Of a stretch of 64,000 nucleotides of DNA, positions 42,906 through 52,052 are shown piece after piece. The position numbers and the translations under genes were made by a program. Each line of letters begins with the position of its first letter. Positions within the stretch are counted from its first letter, which is position 1. The DNA comes from CALCKU01 sp964571595. Its GTDB lineage: Bacteria > Pseudomonadota > Alphaproteobacteria > Caulobacterales > Maricaulaceae. A model generated the notes under the pieces. The model did not search any database and had not been told where the DNA came from. It saw only the letters and a list, made by a program, of their open reading frames with translations. Location: NCBI GenBank assembly GCA_964571595.1, contig CAZNCJ010000005.1:1-64000 (forward strand), read 5' to 3'.

Positions 42906-44693
42906 ATGAGCTCTATATTACAAAATCTGGACAGTGCATTCCGCGCGGCTTTTGAAGGCTTGGGCTTTCCGTCAGAAGCCGGAGCCGTGCGCGAATCTGA
43001 TCGTCCAGACTTGGCCCCTTTTCAATGTAACGGTGCGATGATGGCGGCGGGCATTTTAAAAAAACGTGGTGAGAAAGCCAATCCGCGCGAGATCGCCGCG
43101 AGCGTGGTGGAGAGCTTAAAAGACAACCCCGTCATAGCGGAACTGGAAATTGCTGGCCCCGGATTTATCAACATCTCTGTCACGCCGCAGGCGCTGACAC
43201 AGCGTGCGCAGGCTCTTGCGAAGGATGACAGAACGGGGGCTTTAAAAATTCCGGCCCAAAATATCATGATTGATTACGGGGGGGCGAATGTTGCCAAACC
43301 CATGCATGTCGGACATTTACGCTCTGCTGTGATCGGGGAATGTCTCAAACGGCTTTTACGGTTTCGCGGCCATGATGTTACCGGGGATGTGCACCTAGGA
43401 GACTGGGGTTTGCAAATGGGCCATTTGATCTCTGAACTTGAAGACGAGCAGGCTGACCTACCATATTTTGACGAGAAAAAAACAGCGGATTATCCGGCGA
43501 TATCACCTGTCACTATGGATGATCTGGCCCGCCTTTATCCCAATGCCAGCAACAAAGCGAAAGCGGACCCAGCGCGTATGGAACGCTCGCGTCTTGCGAC
43601 AGCAGAATTACAATCCGGGCGGCCAGGCTACAGGGCTTTGCTGGATCATTTCATCGCCGTCTCGATAAAAGCCTTAAAGAAAGGCTATGGTGATCTGGGC
43701 GTAGAATTTGATCTCTGGAAGGGCGAAGCCTGTGTGGACCCGCTCATACCGGATATGATCGAGGACTTGAAAGCCAAAGGCATAACGCAAGAAGATGATG
43801 GCGCCTTGATTATTCGGGTGGACGTGGAAAATGAAAAACAGGATATTCCGCCTGTCATGTTGCGGGCTTCCAGCGGTGCCGTGCTTTACCATACAACGGA
43901 TTTGGCGACACTGATTGACCGCAAAACCCAAAATAACCCTGATCTGATTTTATATGTCGTGGATCAAAGACAGGCTTTGCATTTCGAACAAGTCTTTCGG
44001 GCGGCGGTCAAAGCCGGCTGGTATGAGAAATCGCAAATGTTGCATCTGGGTTTTGGCACGATGAACGGTAAGGACGGCAAGCCTTTTAAAACGCGCGAAG
44101 GCGGTGTTTTGCGGCTCGAAGACCTTCTGGTTATGATGCAAGAGGCGGCGAAGGCGCGCTTAACAGAGGCCGGTATCGGGGCTGATTTCCCAAAAGAAGA
44201 ACAAGACGATATTGCCAATAAGGTCGGGATAGCTGCACTTAAATTTGCCGATCTGCAAAATCAGCGCACAACCAATTATATATTTGACCCAGAGCGTTTC
44301 ACGGCCTTTGAAGGCAAGACGGGGCCTTATCTTCTTTATGCAAATGTGCGTATTAAATCCATTTTACGGCGCGCAGCGGATGAAGGTGATGTGAAAGCTA
44401 AGCCAGAGGTGATTAATATTATTGAGCCCAGCGAGCAGCAATTAGTCTTGGCCCTTGACGGATTTGAGCGGGCCTTAAAAACGGCAAGCGAAAAATACGC
44501 ACCCCATATCTTATGCGATCACGTTTTTAAGCTCGCCCAGAGTTTTTCACGCTTCTACACAGACTGCCCGATATTAAAGCCCGGTACAGCTGATGAGCTT
44601 AAAGCCTCGCGCCTTGCCTTGGCGGAGCTGACATTACGACAGTTAAATCTGGGGTTAGCTATTATGGGCTTAGAGGCGCCCGAGCGCATGTAA
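42906..44693 (+). CDS. argS: arginyl-tRNA synthetase
   Basis: 595-residue class I synthetase. The N-terminal Add1 domain (residues about 1-110) recognises the tRNA elbow. The HIGH-type motif is AKPMHVGHLRSAVIGE near 135. The KMSKS-type loop is replaced by GKPFKTREGG, as usual in ArgS. The C-terminal DALR domain carries YANVRIKSILRRA and YTDCPILKPG. The stop codon is followed by two further copies of a 14-bp unit that contains it. Confidence 0.97.
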   Translation: MSSILQNLDSAFRAAFEGLGFPSEAGAVRESDRPDLAPFQCNGAMMAAGILKKRGEKANPREIAASVVESLKDNPVIAELEIAGPGFINISVTPQALTQRAQALAKDDRTGALKIPAQNIMIDYGGANVAKPMHVGHLRSAVIGECLKRLLRFRGHDVTGDVHLGDWGLQMGHLISELEDEQADLPYFDEKKTADYPAISPVTMDDLARLYPNASNKAKADPARMERSRLATAELQSGRPGYRALLDHFIAVSIKALKKGYGDLGVEFDLWKGEACVDPLIPDMIEDLKAKGITQEDDGALIIRVDVENEKQDIPPVMLRASSGAVLYHTTDLATLIDRKTQNNPDLILYVVDQRQALHFEQVFRAAVKAGWYEKSQMLHLGFGTMNGKDGKPFKTREGGVLRLEDLLVMMQEAAKARLTEAGIGADFPKEEQDDIANKVGIAALKFADLQNQRTTNYIFDPERFTAFEGKTGPYLLYANVRIKSILRRAADEGDVKAKPEVINIIEPSEQQLVLALDGFERALKTASEKYAPHILCDHVFKLAQSFSRFYTDCPILKPGTADELKASRLALAELTLRQLNLGLAIMGLEAPERM

Positions 44694-44728
44694 CCCACAT
44701 CATGTAACCCACATCATGTAACCCACAT
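44687..44728 (+). repeat. three perfect tandem copies of a 14-bp unit at the argS stop
   Basis: CATGTAACCCACAT occurs at 44687-44700, 44701-44714 and 44715-44728 with no gap. The first copy contains the argS stop codon. The last copy can pair with the following bases (CCCAC ATTAA GTGGG), but no T run follows, so it is a weak terminator at best. Confidence 0.95.
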
Positions 44729-44751
44729 TAAGTGGGCTAATGCCTCATTGA

Positions 44752-45975
44752 TTATATAACGTAATTCTGATCAGTGATGGCCAAAAAGGCGGGCTTGGCA
44801 TCGCCGTTGCGATCAAATAGCAAGGGGTGATTTGAACGAATTGCCGGATTACCATTTAGCCAACTATCCCCGTCAAGCACACCCCAAAAATTAACGCTCT
44901 CAACTGAAGGCTTTAGAGCAAGTCCGTTAAAGAGGTCACGCATAAGCTGGGCTTGTTGGGCAAGTAAGGCTGGCGGCGGGTTAGGCCCCAGATCAGCCGC
45001 GCAATTTGTCCCTGTCTCAAAACATGATCCCGGGTCTTGATAAAAAGTTGTGTCCAGCTCGGTGACATGATTAATCAGGCCCGCAAAGAGATTATCTACC
45101 GCGTCAATCGCGGCCATGGTTTCGGATATAGGTGTATCGAGACGCAAATGGAATTGATGCCCCACGCCGTCAATCGGCACACCGCGATTTTGCAAACGCT
45201 GAACAATTTCGACCATCCAGGCACGCTTTATCGGATTTTCTGTCTCGTAATCACTTAAGAATAAAAGGGCGTCAGGGTCAGCCGCGCGCGCGGCCTGAAA
45301 AGCCCAGTCAATGTAATCTGCATTGCCAACGGCCTCGAACCAGGGTGTGGGGCGGTCAGGGCCAATGCCTTGATCACCTGCAAAAATGTCCACAGAGATC
45401 GCCTCATTGACGACATCCCATACTCTGACGCGGCCTCTAAAATGATCCATGACAGTCGTGATATAATCTTCAAGACGGGCGCGGATTTCTGTTCGACTGC
45501 CTTGAAGGAAATAATCCGGCGTGGCTTCATGCCAAAGCAAAGCATGGCCGCGTACTTCCATATTATTTTCCAAGGCCCAATCGACAATACGGTCAGCCCC
45601 GGCAAAATTATACACGCCTTCTGTCGGCGCGATTTGGTCCATTTTTAATTCATATTCCGGTGTAATGACGTTAAATTGCGCGGCGGCAATTTGCGCGGAT
45701 ATATCATTAGTGTCTGATTGTGGACTGGAAAGAGCTGCCCCGATTGAGAAATTATTACGGAATGTATCGCGCAATAAACCGTCTACAATACCCGATGTGG
45801 ATGTTGCGGGAGGCGGAGGTGGCGGCGGAGCGACAGGCGGTGAGGCTGGCGGCGGTGTGGTCGAGAGAGCAGAGCTTGACGCGCTACTTCCTCCGCCTCC
45901 GCCGCAGGCCGTTAATAAGAAAGAGCTGGCACCCCCCAATAATTTTAAACGATCTCTGGCAGTAAATCCGACCAT
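44752..45975 (-). CDS. GH10 endo-1,4-beta-xylanase, lipoprotein
   Basis: 407 residues from the ATG at 45975, chosen because AAAGGA lies at good distance; an upstream TTG would add eleven residues. A short signal ends in the lipobox SFLLTACG, followed by a Ser/Pro-rich linker with a run of prolines. The GH10 barrel follows: FSIGAALSSPQ, EYELKMDQIAPTEGVYNF, the WHE-type HALLWHEATPDYF, the acid/base Glu in WDVVNEAIS and the nucleophile in VTELDTTF. It cuts xylan at the cell surface. It stands alone, with no other xylan genes in the window. Confidence 0.92.
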   Translation of the reverse strand: MVGFTARDRLKLLGGASSFLLTACGGGGGSSASSSALSTTPPPASPPVAPPPPPPPATSTSGIVDGLLRDTFRNNFSIGAALSSPQSDTNDISAQIAAAQFNVITPEYELKMDQIAPTEGVYNFAGADRIVDWALENNMEVRGHALLWHEATPDYFLQGSRTEIRARLEDYITTVMDHFRGRVRVWDVVNEAISVDIFAGDQGIGPDRPTPWFEAVGNADYIDWAFQAARAADPDALLFLSDYETENPIKRAWMVEIVQRLQNRGVPIDGVGHQFHLRLDTPISETMAAIDAVDNLFAGLINHVTELDTTFYQDPGSCFETGTNCAADLGPNPPPALLAQQAQLMRDLFNGLALKPSVESVNFWGVLDGDSWLNGNPAIRSNHPLLFDRNGDAKPAFLAITDQNYVI

Positions 45976-46139
45976 ATCCCACATTCCTTTTATGTCTCTA
46001 AGGCTCAAAAAGGCTTGTCCGAGATGACTTCACTGAGCCCTCGATTGCCAAATTTCAAACATTTTCCCTTGTGAGGGGATAGAATAAAAAGCCTAATATC
46101 CTATTGAAAATTGGGGTTAATATTTTTTTGATGTCTGTA

Positions 46140-46556
46140 TCAGCCTTGTTTGAAAGCCTGTTGCAGCATTTGCTGTTGTACTTGAACGGACTGGGCTGGC
46201 GCCTGAGCGTGAGCTTGAGCCTGTGGTTGGGCCTGTAGTTGAGCCTGTGGTTGGACTTGAGCTTGAGCTTGTAACTGGGCCTGTATTTGTGGTTGGGCCG
46301 CTACAGTTTTGGACGCGGCAGCTTCCATCCCTGTCCCGGGCGAAGCAATGGGGGCGTCAACACGGTTTTGTCCCGGATAAGGGCGCAAGCCTTTGGCGGC
46401 GTCCAGACATTCGGCATACATATTCAAAATGGCCGTGAGATTACGCTCTCCCCATACACCTTGACCCTTTAATTTATTTAAAAGATCAAAGGCGACCTCG
46501 GCCTCAGACTTCCCTGAACCTGCGGCAGTAATATTTGTTGTTTCGGTATCTGACAT
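46140..46556 (-). CDS. Gln/Ala-rich low-complexity protein, unknown
   Basis: 138 residues. The N-terminal half (about 1-60) looks like a small helical domain (EAEVAFDLLNKLKGQGVWGE, NLTAILNMYAECLDAAKG). The second half is a run of QAQ/QPQ repeats (about 85-130) encoded by near-repeats of a CTGGGCCTG-type unit. No family recognised. Its start codon is at 46556, with the frame well conserved in codon use up to the repeats. It is divergent from the gcv riboswitch. Confidence 0.6.
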   Translation of the reverse strand: MSDTETTNITAAGSGKSEAEVAFDLLNKLKGQGVWGERNLTAILNMYAECLDAAKGLRPYPGQNRVDAPIASPGTGMEAAASKTVAAQPQIQAQLQAQAQVQPQAQLQAQPQAQAHAQAPAQSVQVQQQMLQQAFKQG

Positions 46557-46649
46557 GACCTGACCTGTTTCATCCTGTTTTAATTTGAGGCGTTTCTATC
46601 AGAGCGAGATTAATGTTTCGTATGCAAAACCTATTTTGCACTCTAACAA

Positions 46650-46679
46650 TTGACTCGACGAATTTATGGTGCATAAGAG
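46650..46679 (+). promoter_or_regulatory. promoter of the gcv operon
   Basis: TTGACT (46650-46655) and TAAGAG (46674-46679) are 18 nt apart; CATAAG at 46672-46677 would give 16. The predicted start falls immediately before the first glycine aptamer, as expected for a leader riboswitch. Confidence 0.5.
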
Positions 46680-46696
46680 AGCCATTCTTCCTCTAC

Positions 46697-46905
46697 GCGG
46701 GAGAGTGTTGCAAAGAGCCGAATAAAGGCCCGCAACCGCCGAAGGAGCAACCGCCACCGGAAACTCTCAGGCTTCAGGACCGCATAGAAGACAAAACGCT
46801 GGAAAGCGGGTGATTTGGTGAAACGCCCCGCCGACGGAGTAAGCGATCAGGCCGGACATAAGTCCTGACGTGAATCTCTCAGGCCCTAAAGGACAGCGGG
46901 TGGCA
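46697..46905 (+). promoter_or_regulatory. tandem glycine riboswitch
   Basis: Two glycine aptamers lie between the promoter and gcvT. Aptamer 1 (about 46697-46784) begins GCGGGAGAGT and has the conserved CGCCGAAGGAGCAACCG core and AACTCTCAGGC. Aptamer 2 (about 46798-46905) has CGCCGACGGAGTAAGCG and ATCTCTCAGGCCCTAAAGGACAG-type sequence. The aptamers sense glycine cooperatively and switch on the cleavage system when glycine is high. No clear terminator hairpin lies between aptamer 2 and the gcvT start, so control may be at translation initiation. Confidence 0.95.
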
Positions 46906-46931
46906 CAGAACGCGAAAGCGGGAGTGTGCCT

Positions 46932-48086
46932 ATGTCTTATCAACGGTCTGATGTTTTAAAACATACGCAATTACATGCAGAGCATGTCGCTTTGGGCGCA
47001 AAAATGGTGCCCTTTGCTGGCTATGATATGCCTGTGCAATATCCAATGGGTGTGCTCAAAGAACATTTGCACACACGTGAAAAAGCCGGGCTTTTTGATG
47101 TCTCGCATATGGGCCAATGTTTTATCTTTGCCCAAGACGGACGTTTTGAAACCGCGGCTAAGGCCTTGGAACTCCTCGTGCCTGCCGATATATCCTCGCT
47201 TGAGCCCGGTCAGCAAAAATATACGCAATTCTTAAATCCAAAGGGCGGCATATTAGATGATCTCATGGTCACAAGGTTGGGCTTTGCGGGCCAAACCCAT
47301 AAGCTCTATCTGGTGGTTAATGCCGGCTGTAAGGTCGATGACTTTATGCATATGGCGACCCATTTACCCCCCGGTATCACGCTTGATATTGCCGATGATA
47401 CCCTCTCTCTTATTGCCTTGCAGGGGCCTAATTCTGTTGAGGTCTTGTCTCAATTTAATCCGGCCGTGCGCGAGCTGGCCTTTATGCGCTCGGTTGATAT
47501 TCCGCTCACCCCAACGATCTGGGCGCATGTTTCGCGCTCGGGCTATACGGGCGAGGACGGCTATGAAATTTCTATCAAACATGAAGACGTGAATGTCTTT
47601 GTCGAGGCGCTGCTTGCCCATGAGGATGTTGAAATGATCGGGCTGGGCGCACGTGATAGCTTGCGCCTTGAAGCCGGGCTTTGTCTTTACGGCCACGATA
47701 TTGATAAATCTGTTTCGCCCGTTGAAGCGGGATTAATTTGGTCCGTGCCAAAACACAGACGCGATGGGGATGCAGGCTATATGGGTGCCGCGCGTGTGGC
47801 CTCTGATCTGGCGGATAAAACCACGAAACGACGTGTGGGGATTTTGCCCGAAGGACGCGCGCCCGCCCGCGAACATACTGAGATTCAGGACTTAGATGGC
47901 CAGACAATTGGCGAGATCACATCAGGTGGTTTTGGGCCAACTATTGGCGGGCCGGTTGCTATGGGATATGTCAGCCGCCCTTTCATAAAGCCGGGAACAA
48001 AAATTCAACTCATTGTCAGAGGAAAGCCGCGCCCTGCTACGGTCGTGAAATTACCCTTTGTGCCAAATAACTTTTACCGAGGATAG
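46932..48086 (+). CDS. gcvT: glycine cleavage system T protein (aminomethyltransferase)
   Basis: 384 residues from the ATG at 46932, with GGAG seven nt upstream; a GTG six bases earlier is less likely. GcvT takes the aminomethyl group from lipoyl-GcvH, releases ammonia and makes 5,10-methylene-THF. Matching motifs are MVPFAGYDMPVQY, GLFDVSHMGQ, GYTGEDGYEI, GLGARDSLRLEAGLCLYGHDI and a C-terminal GEITSGGFGPTIGGPVAMGYV. First gene of the riboswitch-controlled operon, nine bp before gcvH. Confidence 0.97.
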   Translation: MSYQRSDVLKHTQLHAEHVALGAKMVPFAGYDMPVQYPMGVLKEHLHTREKAGLFDVSHMGQCFIFAQDGRFETAAKALELLVPADISSLEPGQQKYTQFLNPKGGILDDLMVTRLGFAGQTHKLYLVVNAGCKVDDFMHMATHLPPGITLDIADDTLSLIALQGPNSVEVLSQFNPAVRELAFMRSVDIPLTPTIWAHVSRSGYTGEDGYEISIKHEDVNVFVEALLAHEDVEMIGLGARDSLRLEAGLCLYGHDIDKSVSPVEAGLIWSVPKHRRDGDAGYMGAARVASDLADKTTKRRVGILPEGRAPAREHTEIQDLDGQTIGEITSGGFGPTIGGPVAMGYVSRPFIKPGTKIQLIVRGKPRPATVVKLPFVPNNFYRG

Positions 48087-48094
48087 GAGACCTT

Positions 48095-48466
48095 ATGTCA
48101 GTATATTTTACGCAAGATCATGAATGGATTAAAGTCGACGGCGAGATAGGCATTGTCGGGATTACGCCTTACGCGGCAGGCCAGCTCGGGGATGTTGTAT
48201 TTGTTGAATTGCCAGAGATTGGCCGCGAAGTTGGCAAGGGCGACGAAGCCGCCGTAGTCGAATCTGTGAAAGCCGCCTCGGAAGTTTACGCGCCTGTAAG
48301 CGGGGAGGTCACTGAAGTGAACACGGCGCTGGAAGATGCACCCGAAACGGTCAATGCATCCGCTGATGGCGATGGTTGGTTTCTCAAGATGAAAATCACG
48401 GAGCCTTCCGAGTTGGATAGTTTGATGAACGCGGCTGACTATAAAACTTATTGCGAAGGTCTCTAA
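48095..48466 (+). CDS. gcvH: glycine cleavage system H protein
   Basis: 123-residue lipoyl carrier. The lipoylation site is Lys59 in VVESVKAASEV. The N-terminal YFTQDHEWI and ITPYAAGQLGDVVFVELPE are the family signature. It carries the aminomethyl intermediate between GcvP and GcvT. ATG at 48095 follows AGGAG, directly downstream of gcvT. Confidence 0.97.
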   Translation: MSVYFTQDHEWIKVDGEIGIVGITPYAAGQLGDVVFVELPEIGREVGKGDEAAVVESVKAASEVYAPVSGEVTEVNTALEDAPETVNASADGDGWFLKMKITEPSELDSLMNAADYKTYCEGL

Positions 48467-48469
48467 TTC

Positions 48470-49105
48470 GTGACGCCCACACCCATTTTCCGCTCTGGTG
48501 ACAGACAGGCTGGCCTTGAGTTTATGGCTGCTTATCCTTTTGCCATGATTGCGGTGAATGGGGCGTCGGGCCCCGTCCTTGCCATGGTGCCACTTGTCAT
48601 AAATTCTGAGCGCACACATATTTTAGGCCATGTTGCACGCGCCAATCCTTTTTGGAAAGCCGCCCAGAGCGAGAGCGCGGCTATGGCCGTTTTTCGCGGG
48701 CCAGATGCCTATGTCTCCCCCGCTTATTATCCGTCCAAGCAACAGCACGGGCGGGTGGTGCCGACATGGAATTATATGGCCTTGGAACTACGAGGCCAGA
48801 TCACGCTTGAGACACGTCCTGATTTTATGCTGCCTTTCATTAAAGCGCTTACCGATAAAATGGAAAACCACCGCGAAGTCCCGTGGGAGGTGTCTGACGC
48901 CCCCGCAGACTATATCGCAAAGCTCAGCCGCGCGATTATCGGTTTTTCAATTTCGATTGATGAAATTCACTACATTAAAAAACTTAGTCAGAATAAATCC
49001 GTAGCTGACACGTCAGGTGTGAGAGCTGCGTTTCAAATATCTGAAAACTCGCAAGAGCGGATACTAGCAGAAAAAATGGCGCTTGAAATAAACCGCCCTT
49101 CTTAA
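48470..49105 (+). CDS. PaiB-like FMN-binding protein inside the gcv operon
   Basis: 211 residues from a GTG at 48470, three bases after the gcvH stop. It is a split-barrel flavin-binding protein of the PaiB family: AYPFAMIAVNG, HVARANPFWKAA, AMAVFRGPDAYVSPAYYPSKQQHGRVVPTWNYM, and LPFIKALTDKMENHREVPWEVSDAP. Bacillus PaiB is described as a negative regulator of sporulation and protease genes; for most members the activity is unknown. Its position between gcvH and gcvPA puts it under the glycine riboswitch. Confidence 0.88.
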   Translation: MTPTPIFRSGDRQAGLEFMAAYPFAMIAVNGASGPVLAMVPLVINSERTHILGHVARANPFWKAAQSESAAMAVFRGPDAYVSPAYYPSKQQHGRVVPTWNYMALELRGQITLETRPDFMLPFIKALTDKMENHREVPWEVSDAPADYIAKLSRAIIGFSISIDEIHYIKKLSQNKSVADTSGVRAAFQISENSQERILAEKMALEINRPS

Positions 49106-49116
49106 AAGGAAAACTA

Positions 49117-50457
49117 ATGCGTTACCTTCCTCTTTCGTCGCAAGACCGTGCCGATATGCTCACAAAAATTGGCGTTGATAATATTGATGCCTTATTTGAG
49201 GATGTGCCTAAATCAGCGCGTCTTAAGACCTTGATTGACCTACCCTCGCATCAATCAGAGGCGGCAGTTGAGCGGCATATGACGCGGCTCTCTAATAAAT
49301 CGGTAAGCGCTTCCAGCGTTCCGTTTTTCTGCGGGGCAGGGGCTTATAAGCACCATATTCCAGCGACAGTCGATCACCTCATACAGCGATCTGAATTTCT
49401 CACCGCCTATACGCCCTACCAGCCCGAAATTAGCCAAGGCACATTGCAAGCCTTGTTCGAGTTTCAAACACAAGTCGCGCTCTTAACGGGCATGGAAGTG
49501 GCAAATGCCTCTATGTATGACGGCTCAACGGCCTGTGCTGAGGCGGTGGTGATGGCCAAGCGCGTCACGCGCAAAACCCAAGCCATATTGGCCCCCGGTC
49601 TGCATCCCCATTATAGTGCGGCTACGCAGACACTGGCCTCCACGCTTGATATTGAGATTAATGAAGTCAGCCCACAGATCGGCGCGGATGCTTCTGTCAT
49701 AGATATGATTACAGACGAAACCGCCTGTGTAGTCGTCCAAAGTCCAAATGTCTTTGGCGAAATTGTTGATCTGGCCCCGATTGCCGAGAAGGCCCATGCC
49801 CATAAGGCTTTGCTGATTGCCGTCTTTACAGAACCCGTGGCGCTGGGCGCGATTAAGTCTCCGGGTGAGCAGGGCGCAGATATTGTCGTCGGAGAAGGCC
49901 AAGGTCTGGGCGTCGGGCTTAATTTTGGCGGGCCGCATGTCGGGCTGTTTGCTTGCCGCCAGAAACTTGTGCGCCAAATGCCCGGGCGTATTTGCGGCGA
50001 GACGGTTGATGCCAATGGCGAGCGCGGATTTGTGCTGACACTGTCGACGCGCGAACAACATATTCGCCGTGAAAAAGCGACTTCCAATATTTGTACAAAT
50101 TCGGGTCTGTGCTGTTTGGCCTTTACCATCCATATGAGCTTGCTGGGCGATGCAGGACTTAAACGCATGGCAGCGCTTAATCACGAAAATGCCTGCCAGC
50201 TGGCCGATAAGATTGACGGCATAAAAGGCGCGGAAGTTCTAAACGCGACATTTTTTAATGAGTTTACGGTGCGGCTCAATAAACCTGCTGCGGATGTTGT
50301 GCAGGCCCTTGCGGATAAAGATATCCTCGGCGGCGTTCCCTTTAGCCGTATTAGCGAGGGGCAACATGAAGACTTGCTGCTTGTTTGCGCCACCGAGATT
50401 GTCAGTCAGGCAGATATCGACGCCTTTGAGACGGCCTTAAAGGAGGTCTTGTCATGA
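49117..50457 (+). CDS. gcvPA: glycine dehydrogenase (decarboxylating) subunit 1
   Basis: 446 residues, the N-terminal half of the split P protein. MRYLPLSSQDRADMLTKIG begins the protein; GAGAYKHHIPATVDHLIQRSEFLTAYTPYQPEISQGTLQALFE, NASMYDGSTA and the THIRREKATSNIC-type REQHIRREKATSNICTN segment fit GcvPA. With GcvPB it forms the PLP-dependent decarboxylase. ATG at 49117 follows AAAAGGA. It overlaps gcvPB by four bases (ATGA). Confidence 0.96.
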   Translation: MRYLPLSSQDRADMLTKIGVDNIDALFEDVPKSARLKTLIDLPSHQSEAAVERHMTRLSNKSVSASSVPFFCGAGAYKHHIPATVDHLIQRSEFLTAYTPYQPEISQGTLQALFEFQTQVALLTGMEVANASMYDGSTACAEAVVMAKRVTRKTQAILAPGLHPHYSAATQTLASTLDIEINEVSPQIGADASVIDMITDETACVVVQSPNVFGEIVDLAPIAEKAHAHKALLIAVFTEPVALGAIKSPGEQGADIVVGEGQGLGVGLNFGGPHVGLFACRQKLVRQMPGRICGETVDANGERGFVLTLSTREQHIRREKATSNICTNSGLCCLAFTIHMSLLGDAGLKRMAALNHENACQLADKIDGIKGAEVLNATFFNEFTVRLNKPAADVVQALADKDILGGVPFSRISEGQHEDLLLVCATEIVSQADIDAFETALKEVLS

Positions 50458-52001
50458 AAAGCCAAGGTCGCGCCACCAGCCCCGAAACCATCCATGAGCT
50501 ACCAAGTCATGAGACTGTCTCTGGTAGTAAGGGATTAAACCAAGCCACGAAATTGATTTTCGAGACAGGGACATTGCAAAACACAGGGGTGGATTTGCCA
50601 GAGCCTAAAGCCGCAAAGTCACGTCTTGGCAGTCATGCGCGTAAAGGTGCTATTGGTTTGCCGGGATTATCCGAGCCAGAAACCATGCGCCATTATGTGC
50701 GCCTGAGCCAACAAAATTACGCCATTGATCTGGGCGTCTATCCGCTGGGGTCATGCACGATGAAGCATAATCCGCGGCTCAATGAAAAAGTCGCGCGTCT
50801 GCCCGGTTTTGGCGATGTCCACCCTCTTGCACCGATCTCAACGGTCCAGGGCGCGCTGGCCTTGATGTATGAGCTCTCAGAATGGTTGATGACACTCTGT
50901 AATATGCCAGCTGTCGCGCTTACGCCTAAAGCGGGCGCGCATGGAGAATTGTGCGGGATGATGGCGATACGCGCACGTCTAGATGCGGACGGCCAAAATC
51001 ATAAGCGCCGCGTGCTTGTGCCTGAAAGTGCGCATGGTACGAACCCGGCGACCGCCGTGCAATGCGGCTTCACTGTTGACGAAATTCCGGCCAATGAGAA
51101 AGGCCGGGTCGATATGGCGGTCTTGCGCGAAAAATTAAAAGACCAAGGCAAAGATAGTGACATTGCTGGCATTATGCTGACCAATCCAAACACCTGTGGT
51201 CTGTTTGAAAATGACATCATCGAAATTGCTGATCTGATCCATAAAGCCGGCGGTTATTTTTATTGTGACGGCGCGAATTTTAACGCTCTTGTCGGACGGG
51301 TACGCCCCGGAGATTTGGGTGTGGATGCCATGCATATTAATCTACACAAAACCTTCTCGACCCCGCACGGCGGCGGCGGGCCGGGGTCTGGGCCGACAGT
51401 ATTATCAGACGCGCTCAAAGATCACGCCCCTGTGCCTTATGTGATTAAAACCAAAGACGGGTTTGATTTGGTCGAGACGCCATCTGAGAAAAACTTTGGG
51501 CGTATGTGTGCCTTTCACGGCCAGATGGGCATGTATAGTCGTGCGCTTTCTTATATGATGAGCCACGGTGCGGACGGCCTGAAACAAGCCACAGAAGATG
51601 CGGTGTTAAATGCCAATTATATTCAGGCCTCGCTATCTGACGTGATGAGCCCTGCTTTTGAGGGTACATGTATGCATGAGGCTTTGTTTGATGATAGTTT
51701 CTTGGAGGGCACAGATGTCGAGACGCTCGACTTTGCCAAAGCCATGATTGATGAGGGCTATCATCCGATGACAATGTATTTCCCGCTGGTGGTGCACGGT
51801 GCGATGTTAATCGAGCCGACGGAAAGCGAGTCCAAGTCTGAACTTGACCGTTTTATCAAGGCCATGCGCAGCTTGGCAGAGCGGGCAAAATCAGGAGAGG
51901 CAGCAGGCTTTAAGCAAGCACCAATTTATGCCCCAAAGCGGCGCTTGGACGAAACACAGGCCGCGCGTATACCAGTCTTGAGATGGTGGGAGAGAGGTTA
52001 G
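50454..52001 (+). CDS. gcvPB: glycine dehydrogenase (decarboxylating) subunit 2
   Basis: 515 residues, the catalytic half of split GcvP. The PLP lysine is Lys299 in NLHKTFSTPHGGGGPG. The N-terminal LGSCTMKHNPRLNE, HTNPAT-like SAHGTNPATA and YFCDGANFNA motifs agree. It decarboxylates glycine and passes the aminomethyl group to GcvH. A perfect ribosome binding site (AAAGGAGGT) lies inside the end of gcvPA. It is the last gene of the operon; no clear terminator follows. Confidence 0.97.
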   Translation: MKSQGRATSPETIHELPSHETVSGSKGLNQATKLIFETGTLQNTGVDLPEPKAAKSRLGSHARKGAIGLPGLSEPETMRHYVRLSQQNYAIDLGVYPLGSCTMKHNPRLNEKVARLPGFGDVHPLAPISTVQGALALMYELSEWLMTLCNMPAVALTPKAGAHGELCGMMAIRARLDADGQNHKRRVLVPESAHGTNPATAVQCGFTVDEIPANEKGRVDMAVLREKLKDQGKDSDIAGIMLTNPNTCGLFENDIIEIADLIHKAGGYFYCDGANFNALVGRVRPGDLGVDAMHINLHKTFSTPHGGGGPGSGPTVLSDALKDHAPVPYVIKTKDGFDLVETPSEKNFGRMCAFHGQMGMYSRALSYMMSHGADGLKQATEDAVLNANYIQASLSDVMSPAFEGTCMHEALFDDSFLEGTDVETLDFAKAMIDEGYHPMTMYFPLVVHGAMLIEPTESESKSELDRFIKAMRSLAERAKSGEAAGFKQAPIYAPKRRLDETQAARIPVLRWWERG

Positions 52002-52052
52002 GTTTTTGGGGTTGAGACCGCCAAAGAGTATTGGTGTGAACTTATTAGGTCC

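Noticed and set aside
46613..46813. 66-codon plus-strand frame upstream of gcvT
   Set aside because: It overlaps the promoter and the first glycine aptamer; the sequence is explained by RNA structure.
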